The notes under the pieces were generated by a model. That model made no database searches. It was not told where the DNA came from and saw only the letters and a list, made by a program, of their open reading frames with translations. A stretch of 64,000 nt of DNA. Source: Alphaproteobacteria bacterium (GTDB taxonomy: Bacteria; Pseudomonadota; Alphaproteobacteria; Sphingomonadales; Sphingomonadaceae). Below, one piece after another: positions 26,031 through 38,362 of the stretch (positions within the stretch are counted from its first letter, which is position 1; each line of letters starts with the position of its first letter). Location: contig JAFANP010000028.1 of assembly GCA_019232625.1 (NCBI GenBank), positions 99,420 through 163,419 on the forward strand. The letters are read 5' to 3'. A program made the translations under genes and the position numbers.

Positions 26031-27563
26031 CTAGAGGCAGGCCTCGAGATAGGGGCCGTCGAAGCCGAACTGCTTGGCTTTCTCGAGCGTGTAGGGGCGA
26101 AGGCCCATGGAGCGATACTCGCCGATGATCTTGCCGTCGGCGGTTTCGTCCAGATATTCGAACTTGAACAATTCCTGGGTGACGATGACGTCGCCCTCCA
26201 TGCCGATCACCTCGGTGACGTTGGTGGTGCGGCGCGAGCCGTCGCGCAGGCGCTTGACCTGGACGATGAGATCGACCGAGTCGGCGATCTGGCGCGAGAT
26301 CGCCTCCTTGGGCACCTTGATGTCGCTCATCATCACCATGTTCTCCATTCGGGCGAGGCATTCGCGCGGGGAGTTGGAGTGGAGCGTCGCCATCGAGCCG
26401 TCGTGCCCGGTGTTCATCGCGGCGAGGAGATCGAAACATTCGGAGCCGCGGATCTCGCCCAGGATGATCCGGTCGGGGCGCATGCGCAGCGCGTTGATGA
26501 CGAGGTCGCGGATGGTGATCGCGCCCTGGCCCTCGAGGTTGGGCGGGCGGGTCTCGAGCGGCAGCCAGTGCGGCTGCTGGAGGCGAAGCTCGGCCGCGTC
26601 CTCGATGGTGATGACGCGCTCGCCCGGGTCGATCAGCTTCGAAAGCGCGTTCAGCATCGTCGTCTTGCCCGAGCCGGTGCCGCCCGAGATGATGACGTTG
26701 AAGCGGCTGGCGCCGGCGATCTTGAGGACCGTCGCCATCTTGTCCGACATCGAGCCGAAATTCTTCATCATGTCGATGGTGATCGGCTTCTCGGAGAATT
26801 TGCGGATCGAGATGGCGGTGCCGCGCAGCGAGAGCGGCGGGACGATGACGTTGACGCGGCTGCCGTCCTGGAGGCGGGCGTCGGCGAGCGGCGTCGTCTG
26901 GTCGATGCGGCGGCCGACCTTGTTGACGATGCGCTGGGCGATCTGGAACAGATGCTCCTCGTCGCGGAACTGGATCTGGGCGACCTCGAGCTTGCCGCGC
27001 TTCTCGATGAAGGTCTGGTTCGGCCCGTTGACCATGATGTCGCTGATCTCGGGGTCGGAGAGCAGCTCCTCGAGCGGGCCGAGGCCGAGCAGCTCGTCGA
27101 CCAGCACCTTTTCCAGCGCGAACTGCTCGCGGCGGTTGAGGTTGATCTTCAGCTCGGCGAGCACCTCGCCGATGATCGGGCGGAACTCCTCGGCCAGCTC
27201 GTCCTTGGAGAGGGTGGCGGCGGCCTCGGGGTCGACCCGCTCGAGGAGGCGGGGGAGGACCTGCTCCTTGATGCGGTGGATCGAGGCCTCGAAGCCCTCG
27301 TTCTTGCTCGACGGCGCTTCCGCGGAGGCGGCCTGGCGCTCGGCCAGGCGGGTCATCGCGTCGGCCTTCTCGCCGGGCGGGGGCGGGGCGCCGAAGCTGT
27401 CGTCGGCGGCGAAGTCCATCGGGTCGAGCGGCGGGAACTGGTCGCCGCCCTCGAGCGGAAGCGAGGTGGCGCCGCCGGGGCCCTTCATCGGCCGGGCGAT
27501 GCCGAAGCTCGGCCTGCCGCCGCTGTTGCCGCTCGCGCCGCCGCGCCGTCCAAAAGCACTCAT
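26031..27563 (-). CDS. cpaF: CpaF/TadA-type secretion ATPase for Tad pili
   Basis: 510 residues from ATG 27563. An N-terminal disordered region (about 1-80, Gly/Pro-rich) precedes the N1 domain and the RecA-like core with Walker A IISGGTGSGKTTMLNALSKL, an Asp box (VITIEDAAELRLQQPHWLPL), Walker B RIILGEIRGSECFDLLAAMN and the His box TGHDGSMATLHSNSPRECLA. CpaF powers assembly of type IVc Flp/Tad pili. No other cpa/tad gene is in the window, so either the locus is split or the others lie elsewhere. Upstream codons lack an ATG. Confidence 0.95.
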   Translation of the reverse strand: MSAFGRRGGASGNSGGRPSFGIARPMKGPGGATSLPLEGGDQFPPLDPMDFAADDSFGAPPPPGEKADAMTRLAERQAASAEAPSSKNEGFEASIHRIKEQVLPRLLERVDPEAAATLSKDELAEEFRPIIGEVLAELKINLNRREQFALEKVLVDELLGLGPLEELLSDPEISDIMVNGPNQTFIEKRGKLEVAQIQFRDEEHLFQIAQRIVNKVGRRIDQTTPLADARLQDGSRVNVIVPPLSLRGTAISIRKFSEKPITIDMMKNFGSMSDKMATVLKIAGASRFNVIISGGTGSGKTTMLNALSKLIDPGERVITIEDAAELRLQQPHWLPLETRPPNLEGQGAITIRDLVINALRMRPDRIILGEIRGSECFDLLAAMNTGHDGSMATLHSNSPRECLARMENMVMMSDIKVPKEAISRQIADSVDLIVQVKRLRDGSRRTTNVTEVIGMEGDVIVTQELFKFEYLDETADGKIIGEYRSMGLRPYTLEKAKQFGFDGPYLEACL

Positions 27564-27642
27564 CTTGGCTGGAACCCTTCGACCTGCCGTACCTATCGGC
27601 GCTGGTGAATAGGGCGGAAACTTTGACAATTGCCTAATCGGC

Positions 27643-27700
27643 GGGGGGACACTCTGGGGACACTCTGGTGACAGTCACGTGACTGTCACCAGAGTGTCCC
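27643..27700. repeat. REP-like element, family C
   Basis: GGGGACACTCTGGGGACACT, then GGTGACAGTCACGTGACTGT and CACCAGAGTGTCCC. It abuts the stop codon of atpC, so transcripts of the ATP synthase operon end in this hairpin. Confidence 0.88.
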
Positions 27701-27701
27701 T

Positions 27702-27971
27702 TCAGGCGGGGAGGTCGGCGCGCTCGGCGAGGATCGTGAGGCCGCGGTCGTTCACTTCGGCGAAGCCGCCCTCGACCGGGATTCGCTCGGGCGTGTCGTT
27801 CATGCCCGAGCGGTAGATGGCGAGATCGCCGTTCCTGAGCGTCGACATGAAGGGGGCGTGGCCGGCGAGGACGCCGAAATCGCCCTCCGTGCCGGGGACG
27901 ACGACCATGAAGACGTCGTCGGCGCGGACGAGGCGCTCCGGCGTGACGAGCTCGAAATGAAGGTCGGCCAT
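27702..27971 (-). CDS. atpC: F1F0 ATP synthase epsilon subunit
   Basis: 89 residues from ATG 27971: [40 protein letters not shown], then [20 protein letters not shown]. Short alphaproteobacterial form with only the N-terminal beta-sandwich; the C-terminal helical hairpin that inhibits hydrolysis is missing. An upstream in-frame extension reads through a GGGAGGGG hairpin and is rejected. Last gene of atpHAGDC. Confidence 0.95.
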   Translation of the reverse strand: MADLHFELVTPERLVRADDVFMVVVPGTEGDFGVLAGHAPFMSTLRNGDLAIYRSGMNDTPERIPVEGGFAEVNDRGLTILAERADLPA

Positions 27972-27982
27972 TGTCGTTTCTC

Positions 27983-28093
27983 TCTCCCCTCCCGCTTGCG
28001 GGAGGGGCCGGGGGTGGGTCGTTTCCGGGGAAGGGTGCTGCGACTGCCGCAGGCCCACCCCTCGATCCCCTCCCGCAAGCGGGAGGGGAGGGT
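27983..28093. repeat. CCCCTCCCGC/GCGGGAGGGG inverted repeat in atpD-atpC gap
   Basis: Two hairpins in opposite orientation: CTCCCGCTTGCGGGAG (about 27988-28003) and CTCCCGCAAGCGGGAG (about 28070-28085), with GGGTGGG/CCCACCC between. They can also pair with each other. They lie between atpD and atpC and may separate mRNA segments; that effect is inference. Confidence 0.75.
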
Positions 28094-28097
28094 TGCG

Positions 28098-29690
<1,593 letters not shown>

Positions 29691-29707
29691 TGGGTTTCTC
29701 AACTCGA

Positions 29708-30595
29708 CTACAGGGCCTCGGCCCCGGAAATGATCTCCACCAGCTCGGTCGTGATCGCGGCCTGGCGCTGGCGGTTGTAGGCGATGGACAGGCGGTTGAT
29801 CATGTCGCCGGCGTTGCGGGTGGCGTTGTCCATCGCGGTCATCCGGCTGCCCTGCTCCGACGCGGCGTTCTCGAGGAGGGCGCGGAAGATCTGGACGGCG
29901 ACGTTGCGGGGGAGGAGCTGGGCGAGGATCTCCTCCTCGTCGGGCTCATATTCGATCGCGGCGCTGGCGCCGGCCGGGGCGGCGGCGGGGCCCGCCTCGG
30001 GCATGGGCACCGGGATGATCTGCTGCGCCACCGGCTCCTGCACTAGTGCGGACTGGAAGTGGGCGTAGAAGAGGTGGGCGACGTCGAACTGGCCGTTGTG
30101 GAAGCGCTGGACGATGTCGTTGGCGATCGCCTGGGCGTCGGAGAAGCCGGCGAACTTCATCCCGCTCGTGTCGTGCTCGGCGACGATCTGGCGCGGGTAG
30201 AGGCGGGCGATGACCGCCCGGCCCTTGCGGCCGACGAGGTAGAAATGGACGGTCCGGCCCTGGCGGACGAGGTCGTCGGCGACCCGGCGGGCGGCGCGGA
30301 CGATGTTGGAGTTGAAGGCGCCGGCGAGGCCGCGGTCGGAGGTGCAGACGACGAGCAGGTGGGTCTGCTCGGCGCCGGTGCCGGCGAGCAGCTTCGGGCT
30401 CTGCGGGCTGATCGTCACTTTCGACGCGAGGCTCGCCATCACCTGCTCCATGCGCTGGGCATAGGGCCGCCCGGCCTCCGCCGCCTGCTGCGCGCGGCGC
30501 AGCTTCGCGGCGGCGACCATCTTCATCGCCTTGGTGATCTTCTGCGTCGACTTGACCGACGCGATCCTGCCCTTGAGCGCCTTGAGGCTGGCCAT
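29708..30595 (-). CDS. atpG: F1F0 ATP synthase gamma subunit
   Basis: 295 residues. The N-terminal [20 protein letters not shown] followed by [16 protein letters not shown] and C-terminal [20 protein letters not shown] and [18 protein letters not shown] are the two coiled-coil ends of the rotor shaft. [15 protein letters not shown] is the conserved core motif. Contains a modest alphaproteobacterial Pro/Ala-rich insert near residue 205-220. Confidence 0.98.
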   Translation of the reverse strand: MASLKALKGRIASVKSTQKITKAMKMVAAAKLRRAQQAAEAGRPYAQRMEQVMASLASKVTISPQSPKLLAGTGAEQTHLLVVCTSDRGLAGAFNSNIVRAARRVADDLVRQGRTVHFYLVGRKGRAVIARLYPRQIVAEHDTSGMKFAGFSDAQAIANDIVQRFHNGQFDVAHLFYAHFQSALVQEPVAQQIIPVPMPEAGPAAAPAGASAAIEYEPDEEEILAQLLPRNVAVQIFRALLENAASEQGSRMTAMDNATRNAGDMINRLSIAYNRQRQAAITTELVEIISGAEAL

Positions 30596-30620
30596 GGAGT
30601 CCTACTTCAGTCCCTGGTTC

Positions 30621-30701
30621 GTCATGCCGGACTTGATCCGGCATCCACCTTTTCTTCTGCGGCGAAGGAAGGTGGACCCCGGATCAAGTCCGGGGTGACG
30701 G
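30621..30701. repeat. Paired palindromic repeat between atpA and atpG
   Basis: CGTCATGCCGGACTTGATCC followed by GGCATCCACC, then GGTGGACCCCGGATCAAGTC followed by CGGGGTGACG. Each half is a hairpin and the outer GGTGGA/TCCACC parts can pair. Same unit as 29603-29690. Confidence 0.82.
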
Positions 30702-30708
30702 GTTGTGG

Positions 30709-32846
<2,138 letters not shown>

Positions 32847-33163
32847 GATAAGAAGGGCGCGCAGGGCACCCTCAACAGGTCGCGGGCGCCCTAGCAGGGG
32901 GTGGCGGGCGATGCAACCGGTGTGGGCCGCGAGCCCCTCCCTGCGTGCAGGGTGGGGGGCGCCGCGCTTGTTTCCCCCCTCCCTGAATACAGGGAGGGGT
33001 CGGGGGTGGGTCGGTCTCCGCCGGCAGTGAATCTTTCGGGGACGCACCCACCCCCGTCCCCTCCCTGCGTGCAGGGAGGGGGGGCGCTCCGCCCTCCCCT
33101 CTTCTCCGCTTTGACCGCAAGCCTCGGGATGTAGGGCCGGCGAATCGCGCTTATGAGGGCCGC
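32847..33163. other. Divergent spacer between atpH and ada with repeats
   Basis: No gene. About 155 bp (32932-33088) is filled with three CTCCCTGCGTGCAGGGAG-type hairpins (the middle one CTCCCTGAATACAGGGAG) joined by GGGGTGGGT/ACCCACCCCC arms. The flanks should hold the promoter of the ATP synthase operon and the ada promoter; no clear -35/-10 pair or Ada box was picked. Confidence 0.65.
32932..33088. repeat. Cluster of three CTCCCTGN6CAGGGAG hairpins
   Basis: CCTCCCTGCGTGCAGGGTGG, CCTCCCTGAATACAGGGAGG and CCTCCCTGCGTGCAGGGAGG, linked by long GGGGGTGGGT and ACCCACCCCC arms that can pair. The relation resembles the 28.0 kb element but the loop differs. Confidence 0.8.
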
Positions 33164-34204
33164 ATGGCTACGCAGATCCTTCCCGACCCCGACGCCGCGT
33201 GGCGCGCCGTGCTGGCACGCGACCGGCGGGAGGACGGCCGGTTCGTGACCGGGGTCCTCACCACCGGCATCTATTGCCGCCCGTCCTGCGCGGCGCGGCA
33301 TCCCAAGCGGGAGAACGTCCGCTTCTTCGCCACCGGCGCCGAGGCGGCGGCGGCGGGGCTGAGGGCGTGCCTCAGGTGCAAGCCCGACGAGGTGACCCGC
33401 GAGGCGGCGGCGCTGGCCGCTGCGCTGCGGCTGATCGAGGCGGCCGAGAGCCCGCCGAGCCTCGAGGCGCTGGCCGCCGAGGCCGGCTATTCCCCCTTCC
33501 ACTTCCACCGTCTGTTCAAGCGCGCGACCGGGCTCACCCCCGCCGCCTTCGCGCGCGGCAGGAGAGCGAGGAGCCTCACCATGACCCTTGAGACCGAAGG
33601 CCGAGTCACCGACGCCATCTACGAGGCCGGCTATTCCGGCCCGGCGCGCTTCTATGCCGACGCGAAGGACCGGCTCGGCATGACTCCGACGCGCTGGCGC
33701 AGCGGCGGCAAGGGCGAGACGATCAGCTGGGCCACCGCCGAGACCTCGCTTGGCACGATGCTGGTGGCGGCGACCGAGCGGGGCATCTGCAGGCTGTCGT
33801 TCGACGAAGGCGAGGAGGCGCTTCGCCGCCGCTTCCCGGGCGCGGCGATCCGGCCCGGCGGCGCGGCGATGGCCGGGCTGCTCGCCCGCACCGTCGCCGC
33901 GGTGGAGGCGCCCGAGCGCCCGCACGACCTGCCGCTCGACGTGCGCGGCACCGCCTTCCAGGAGGCGGTGTGGCGCGAGCTCGCCCGAATCCCGCCGGGC
34001 GAGAGCCTCTCCTACGCGGCGCTTGCGGCCCGCGCCGGCCGGCCCGAGGCGGTGCGGGCGGCAGGCACGGCCTGCGGCGCCAACCAGGTCGCCGTGCTCA
34101 TCCCCTGCCACCGCGCCCGCCGCGGCGACGGCTCGCCCGGCGGCTACGCCTACGGGCTGGAGCGCAAGGCGAGGCTGCTCGAGCGCGAGGGCTGGCGGGG
34201 CTGA
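33164..34204 (+). CDS. ada: Ada: methylphosphotriester/O6-methylguanine methyltransferase and regulator
   Basis: 346 residues. N-terminal Ada zinc domain with TGIYCRPSCAARHPKRENVR (Cys38, Cys42) and ACLRCKPDE (Cys69, Cys72); an AraC-type HTH (SLEALAAEAGYSPFHFHRLF KR region); and a C-terminal MGMT domain with active site VAVLIPCHRARRGDGS. Cys38 accepts methyl groups from DNA phosphotriesters, turning Ada into an activator of the adaptive response to alkylation; the PCHR Cys repairs O6-methylguanine. It is divergent from the ATP synthase operon, and no alkB or alkA is adjacent. Confidence 0.95.
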   Translation: MATQILPDPDAAWRAVLARDRREDGRFVTGVLTTGIYCRPSCAARHPKRENVRFFATGAEAAAAGLRACLRCKPDEVTREAAALAAALRLIEAAESPPSLEALAAEAGYSPFHFHRLFKRATGLTPAAFARGRRARSLTMTLETEGRVTDAIYEAGYSGPARFYADAKDRLGMTPTRWRSGGKGETISWATAETSLGTMLVAATERGICRLSFDEGEEALRRRFPGAAIRPGGAAMAGLLARTVAAVEAPERPHDLPLDVRGTAFQEAVWRELARIPPGESLSYAALAARAGRPEAVRAAGTACGANQVAVLIPCHRARRGDGSPGGYAYGLERKARLLEREGWRG

Positions 34205-34242
34205 CTGGGCGAGGCCCGGACCTGCTTGGATCGAACGGTTCC

Positions 34243-34356
34243 GCTCATCCTGAGTAGCCGGTGAGCTTGGCGAACCGGCGTATCGAAGGACCCAGGGGCC
34301 TCTGGCGGTCCTTCGATACGGGACTTCGCCAAGCTCAGTCCCTACTCAGGATGAGC
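34243..34356. repeat. 50-bp-arm inverted repeat (MITE-like)
   Basis: Left arm 34243-34292 (starting GCTCATCCTGAGTAG, ending GTATCGAAGGACC) pairs with right arm 34307-34356, with a 14-base loop and mismatches mainly around the CCGGT/GGACT and CCGGC/TCCCG blocks. Strings such as GGTCCTTCGATACG and CTACTCAGGATGAGC are a common intergenic repeat in Alphaproteobacteria. No transposase nearby. Confidence 0.85.
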
Positions 34357-34369
34357 GATTCAAACTCAA

Positions 34370-34446
34370 CTCCGGCGACGACTCCGGCGACAGCGACTCC
34401 GGCGACCACTCCGGTGACAGTCACGTGACTGTCACCGGAGTGTCCC
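34370..34446. repeat. REP-like element, family C (diverged, with CTCCGGCGAC tandem)
   Basis: Four to five tandem CTCCGGCGAC-like units run into ACTCCGGTGACAGTCACGTG and ACTGTCACCGGAGTGTCCC. It keeps the family-C centre but swaps CTCTGG for CTCCGG. It sits after ada, next to the 3' end of the DUF1570-like gene. Confidence 0.82.
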
Positions 34447-34450
34447 TGGC

Positions 34451-35986
34451 TCAGGAGGGGGCGGCGCCTTTCGCCTTGGCCTGCTCCGCGCGGAGCTTCG
34501 CAAGCTGCTCCCGGGCGGCGGTGCGGCGCGGGGATTCGTGCGGATCGTTGGCGATCGGCATCAGCGCCGCGATGGCTGCGCCCCAGCGATGCTCGGCGGC
34601 CATCTCGTCCACCACCAGCTGGCGGATGCGCGTGTCCGCCGGCAGAGTCATCATTGCCGCGGTGAGCCCCTCGACCGCACTCGCGGGCGGCTTGGCGTCG
34701 ACCAGGTGGAAGCTCTGGTAGAAGGCGACCAGCGGCAGCACGTCGTTGGGATCGGCCTTGTTGGCGCGGACGGCGAGCCGCCGCGCCTCGGCCGCCTTCG
34801 CCTCTCGCGCCGCGCCCTGCAGCTTGGCCGCCGCGCCGGCGAGGGCGAGCGACTTCCTGACGAGGGCGCGCGGATGATCGGGCTGGAGGGCCAGCAGGCG
34901 GTCGGCGGCCGCTTCCGATTGCGCGACATTGCCCGCCGCCCACTCCGCCTCGCCGAGCAGATAAAGGCCGTAGGGATCGTTCGGCATGCGCTGCACCTTG
35001 GCGCGGATGCGGGCGAGATTCTCGTTGCGAAGCTTCTCCTCGCGGCTGCGCTCGCTCTCCTTGCGGTAGATGCTGAGCTCGTCGTCGCGAAGCGCGATCG
35101 TCTCGGGGATGAGAGCCGCCTCGCCCGCCGGGACCGGCCGGACCCCCTGGATGACCGGGCGCCGTATCTCGACCTTGACCGGGCGGTATTCGAAGCTTCC
35201 GGAAGTGAGGTAGAGGTGCGCCTCGCGGTTGAGGGCGGCGAGATCGCCGAACGCCGCCCGCGCCGCTTCCGCCTGGCTCTTGCCGGCGCCGAGGCCGGCG
35301 AGGAACTGGCGCATCTGCGGCGAGCGGGTCTTCGAGAAGGTGAAGAAGTGGGTCATCGCCCAGCCCTGGCCGTAGAGGTCCAGCGGGACCTTCTCCGGCG
35401 GCTTGGTGAGCAGGTCCTCCAGCGACACCCAGTCCCAGCCGATCGCGTCGCCGCGATGCTTGGCGGCCATCCCGTAGGCGATCCGGCCGTCGTCCATGAA
35501 GCGGCTCGAGCCGATCAGCTCGGCGAAGCCCTCGACATACCAGCTCGGATAGATGGCCGGGAAATATTGCAGCATGAAATGGTGCGCATATTCGTGGTGG
35601 AGGACCAGCTCCGGCGTGAAGTCGCCCTGGCCGAAATAGGTCTTGCGGGGCGTGACGAGGAAGGGGCCGAGGACGTTGCTGTTGTAGAAGCCGGCGACGC
35701 CGCTCGCGGTGAGGCCGAGCGCCTTCTCCACCTCGACGTTGGAGGCGACGTGGTAGATGCGCACCTTGACCGGCTCGACCGTGTCGGAAAGGCGCGTCGC
35801 CATCCGCATCAGCGCATCGATGCTTTCCAGCCGCTCGGCGAGGCGGCCGACGTCCTTCTCCTCCGCCTCGCTGTAGATGACGAAATGGGCCGTCTCATAT
35901 TGCCGCCAGTCGGCCCGTGCCGCGGCGGGCAGCGCCGCCGCCGCCAGCGCGAGCGCCAGCCCCAAGATCCTGCGCAGCATCGTCAT
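34451..35986 (-). CDS. Secreted DUF1570-like zinc metallopeptidase with TPR-like region
   Basis: 511 residues from ATG 35986 (ATG 35980 equally possible), with a signal peptide (LGLALALAAAALPAAARA). HHEYAHHFMLQYFP holds the HExxH zinc site, followed by SWYVEGFAELIG, whose Glu would be the third ligand (gluzincin layout). The C-terminal half has TPR-like helices (PYGLYLLGEAEWAAGNVAQS and PDHPRALVRKSLALAGAAAK). A periplasmic peptidase of unknown substrate. Confidence 0.85.
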   Translation of the reverse strand: MTMLRRILGLALALAAAALPAAARADWRQYETAHFVIYSEAEEKDVGRLAERLESIDALMRMATRLSDTVEPVKVRIYHVASNVEVEKALGLTASGVAGFYNSNVLGPFLVTPRKTYFGQGDFTPELVLHHEYAHHFMLQYFPAIYPSWYVEGFAELIGSSRFMDDGRIAYGMAAKHRGDAIGWDWVSLEDLLTKPPEKVPLDLYGQGWAMTHFFTFSKTRSPQMRQFLAGLGAGKSQAEAARAAFGDLAALNREAHLYLTSGSFEYRPVKVEIRRPVIQGVRPVPAGEAALIPETIALRDDELSIYRKESERSREEKLRNENLARIRAKVQRMPNDPYGLYLLGEAEWAAGNVAQSEAAADRLLALQPDHPRALVRKSLALAGAAAKLQGAAREAKAAEARRLAVRANKADPNDVLPLVAFYQSFHLVDAKPPASAVEGLTAAMMTLPADTRIRQLVVDEMAAEHRWGAAIAALMPIANDPHESPRRTAAREQLAKLRAEQAKAKGAAPS

Positions 35987-36147
35987 CCCCCGTTGCCCCA
36001 AGTCCGCCAAGGACTTAGCCGAGCCGGCCGGCGCTGAAAAGCCCGCGTTCCGTCATCGCGGCGCAGGCCGGGACCTTGTTTCCCCTTTCGGAAGAACATC
36101 GGGATTCCGGCTTTCGCCGGGCCGACGGTTCGGCGGCGGGGGCGCGG

Positions 36148-38313
36148 TCAGAGGAAGCTGTAGGGATCGACGTCGACGCTCACTCGGACGCCGCGGGGCC
36201 AGCTCAGCTTGCCGAGCCAGTCGCGGATCACGTCCTGGACGTCGAGGCTTCGGGCGGCGTGGACGAGGAGGCGGTGGCGGTGGCGGCCGCGCAGCATGGC
36301 GAGCGGCGCCGGCGCCGGGCCGAACACCGCCATGTTGTCGACGCGGGGCGCGGCGCGGCCGATCAGCCGGGCGGCCTCGAGCGCCTCGGCGGCGTCCTCG
36401 GAGGAGACGACGATTCCGGCGAGGCGGCCGAAGGGCGGCATCGCCGCCTCCCGCCGCGCCTCCGTCTCGGCGGCGTAGAAGCTCTCCGCGTCGCCGCTGA
36501 CGAGGGCGCCGATCACCGGCGCCGAAGGGTCGTGGGTCTGGACGAGGACCAGGCCCGGCTTCTCGCCGCGGCCGGCGCGGCCCGCGACCTGGGCGATCTG
36601 CTGGAAGCTGCGCTCTGCGGCGCGCAGATCGCCGCCCTGGAGGCCGAGGTCGGCGTCGACGACGCCGACGAGGGTGAGGTTGGGGAAATGGTAGCCCTTG
36701 GTGACGAGCTGGGTGCCGACGACGATGTCGATCTCGCCCGCCTCCATGCGCGCGACGAACTCGGCGGCGCGGGCGGGGGACCAGATGGTGTCGGACGTGA
36801 CGATCGCCGTCTTCGCGTCCGGGAACAGGGCGCGGACCTCGTCGGCGATGCGCTCGACGCCGGGGCCGACCGGGACGAGGCTGTCCTCATGCTCGCATTC
36901 CGGGCACAGCTTGGGCGGCGGCATCATGTGCCCGCAATGATGGCAGGCGAGGCGGTGGACGAGGCGGTGCTCGACCATCCACGCCGTGCAATTGGGGCAT
37001 TGGAAGCGATGGCCGCAATGGCGGCAGAGGGTGAGCGGCGCGTAGCCCCGGCGGTTGAGGAACAGCAGGGCCTGCTCGCCGCGCGAGAGCGTCTCCTCGA
37101 GCTCGCGGACCAGCCGCGGCGCGAGCCAGCGGCCGCGCGGCGGCGGATCGGCGAGGAGGTCGAGCGCCTCTATCTGAGGAAGCTCGGCGGGGCCGTAGCG
37201 GTCCGGCAGCCTGACCTCCGCATAGACTCCGATCTCCGCCATCTGGCGGCTCTCGATCGCCGGGGTCGCCGAGGCGAGGACGATCGGGATCTTCTCCAGC
37301 TTGGCGCGCATCACGGCGACGTCGCGGGCGTGATACTGGACTCCGTCCTCCTGCTTGAAGCTGGTCTCGTGCGCCTCGTCGACGACGATCAGGCCGAGGC
37401 GGCGATAGGGGAGGAAGAGGGCGGAGCGGGCGCCGACGACGACGCGGGCGTCGCCCGTCGCGATCGCCCGCCAGGCGCGGCGGCGCTGCGACTGGCGGAG
37501 GCCCGAGTGCCAGGCGACGGGCTCGTGGCCGAAGCGCGCGGCGAAGCGCTTGAGGAACGGCTCGGTGAGCGCGATCTCGGGGAGGAGGACGAGCGTCTGG
37601 CGGCCGCGGCGCAGCGCCTCGGCGACCGCCTCGAAATAGACCTCGGTCTTGCCGGAGCCGGTGACTCCGTCGAGCAGGAAGGGGGCGAAGTCGGCGGCGC
37701 GCACCGCCTCGACGAAGACGTGGGCGGCGGCGCCCTGGGCGAGATCGAGCGCGGGCGGGCCGAAATCGGGATCGGGCAGCGGGAAGGGATCGTCGACCGA
37801 GACCTCGACCGCCTCGATCGCGCCCGCCTTGACGAGGCCGCGGACGACGTTGTCGGAGACTCCGGCCGCCAGGGCGAGCTCGCGGACCAGCCCCTGCCGC
37901 TCTCCGAGGCGCTCCAGCGCCTGGGCGCGCTGCGGGCTGAGCCGCTCGGGGACGAGGCCGGTCAGCCGGTATTCGGTGACGGTCCGGCCGCCGTCTAGGG
38001 CGCTGGCGGAGGCGAGCGCCATGCGCAGCACGGAGGCCGCGGGCGCGAGGTAGTAATCGGCGGTCCACTCGACCAGGCGGCGAAGCGGCTCGGCGAGCGG
38101 CGGCAGGTCGTAGGCCTGGAGGAGGGGCCGCAGGCGGTTGTCGCCGACGCTCTCCGCCTCGAGCCGGTCGGCCTCCCAGACGACGCCGGTCATCTGCCGC
38201 GGCCCGAGCGGGGCGAGCACGATCGAGCCGGGCGCGACCGCCATGCCCTGGGGCACGCGATAGTCGAGCGGCCCCAAGGCGGCGTTAAGGAGGAGGACGC
38301 GGCAGCGGTTCAT
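36148..38313 (-). CDS. priA: Primosomal replication protein N' (PriA helicase)
   Basis: 721 residues. N-terminal 3'-DNA-binding domain (VLLLNAALGPLDYRVPQGMA), Walker A LLDGVTGSGKTEVYFEAVAE, DEAH box in LIVVDEAHETSFKQEDGVQY, and the zinc region with eight cysteines (CRHCGHRFQCPNC then CHHCGH and CPECEHE). Helicase motifs VGTQLVTKGYHFPNLTLVGV and QIAQVAGRAGRGEKPG are intact. It restarts stalled replication forks. Confidence 0.97.
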   Translation of the reverse strand: MNRCRVLLLNAALGPLDYRVPQGMAVAPGSIVLAPLGPRQMTGVVWEADRLEAESVGDNRLRPLLQAYDLPPLAEPLRRLVEWTADYYLAPAASVLRMALASASALDGGRTVTEYRLTGLVPERLSPQRAQALERLGERQGLVRELALAAGVSDNVVRGLVKAGAIEAVEVSVDDPFPLPDPDFGPPALDLAQGAAAHVFVEAVRAADFAPFLLDGVTGSGKTEVYFEAVAEALRRGRQTLVLLPEIALTEPFLKRFAARFGHEPVAWHSGLRQSQRRRAWRAIATGDARVVVGARSALFLPYRRLGLIVVDEAHETSFKQEDGVQYHARDVAVMRAKLEKIPIVLASATPAIESRQMAEIGVYAEVRLPDRYGPAELPQIEALDLLADPPPRGRWLAPRLVRELEETLSRGEQALLFLNRRGYAPLTLCRHCGHRFQCPNCTAWMVEHRLVHRLACHHCGHMMPPPKLCPECEHEDSLVPVGPGVERIADEVRALFPDAKTAIVTSDTIWSPARAAEFVARMEAGEIDIVVGTQLVTKGYHFPNLTLVGVVDADLGLQGGDLRAAERSFQQIAQVAGRAGRGEKPGLVLVQTHDPSAPVIGALVSGDAESFYAAETEARREAAMPPFGRLAGIVVSSEDAAEALEAARLIGRAAPRVDNMAVFGPAPAPLAMLRGRHRHRLLVHAARSLDVQDVIRDWLGKLSWPRGVRVSVDVDPYSFL

Positions 38314-38362
38314 CGTCCCCGCATATGGCGTTTCGCGGCCGGTGCGGAAGTGGGCGGACCCG

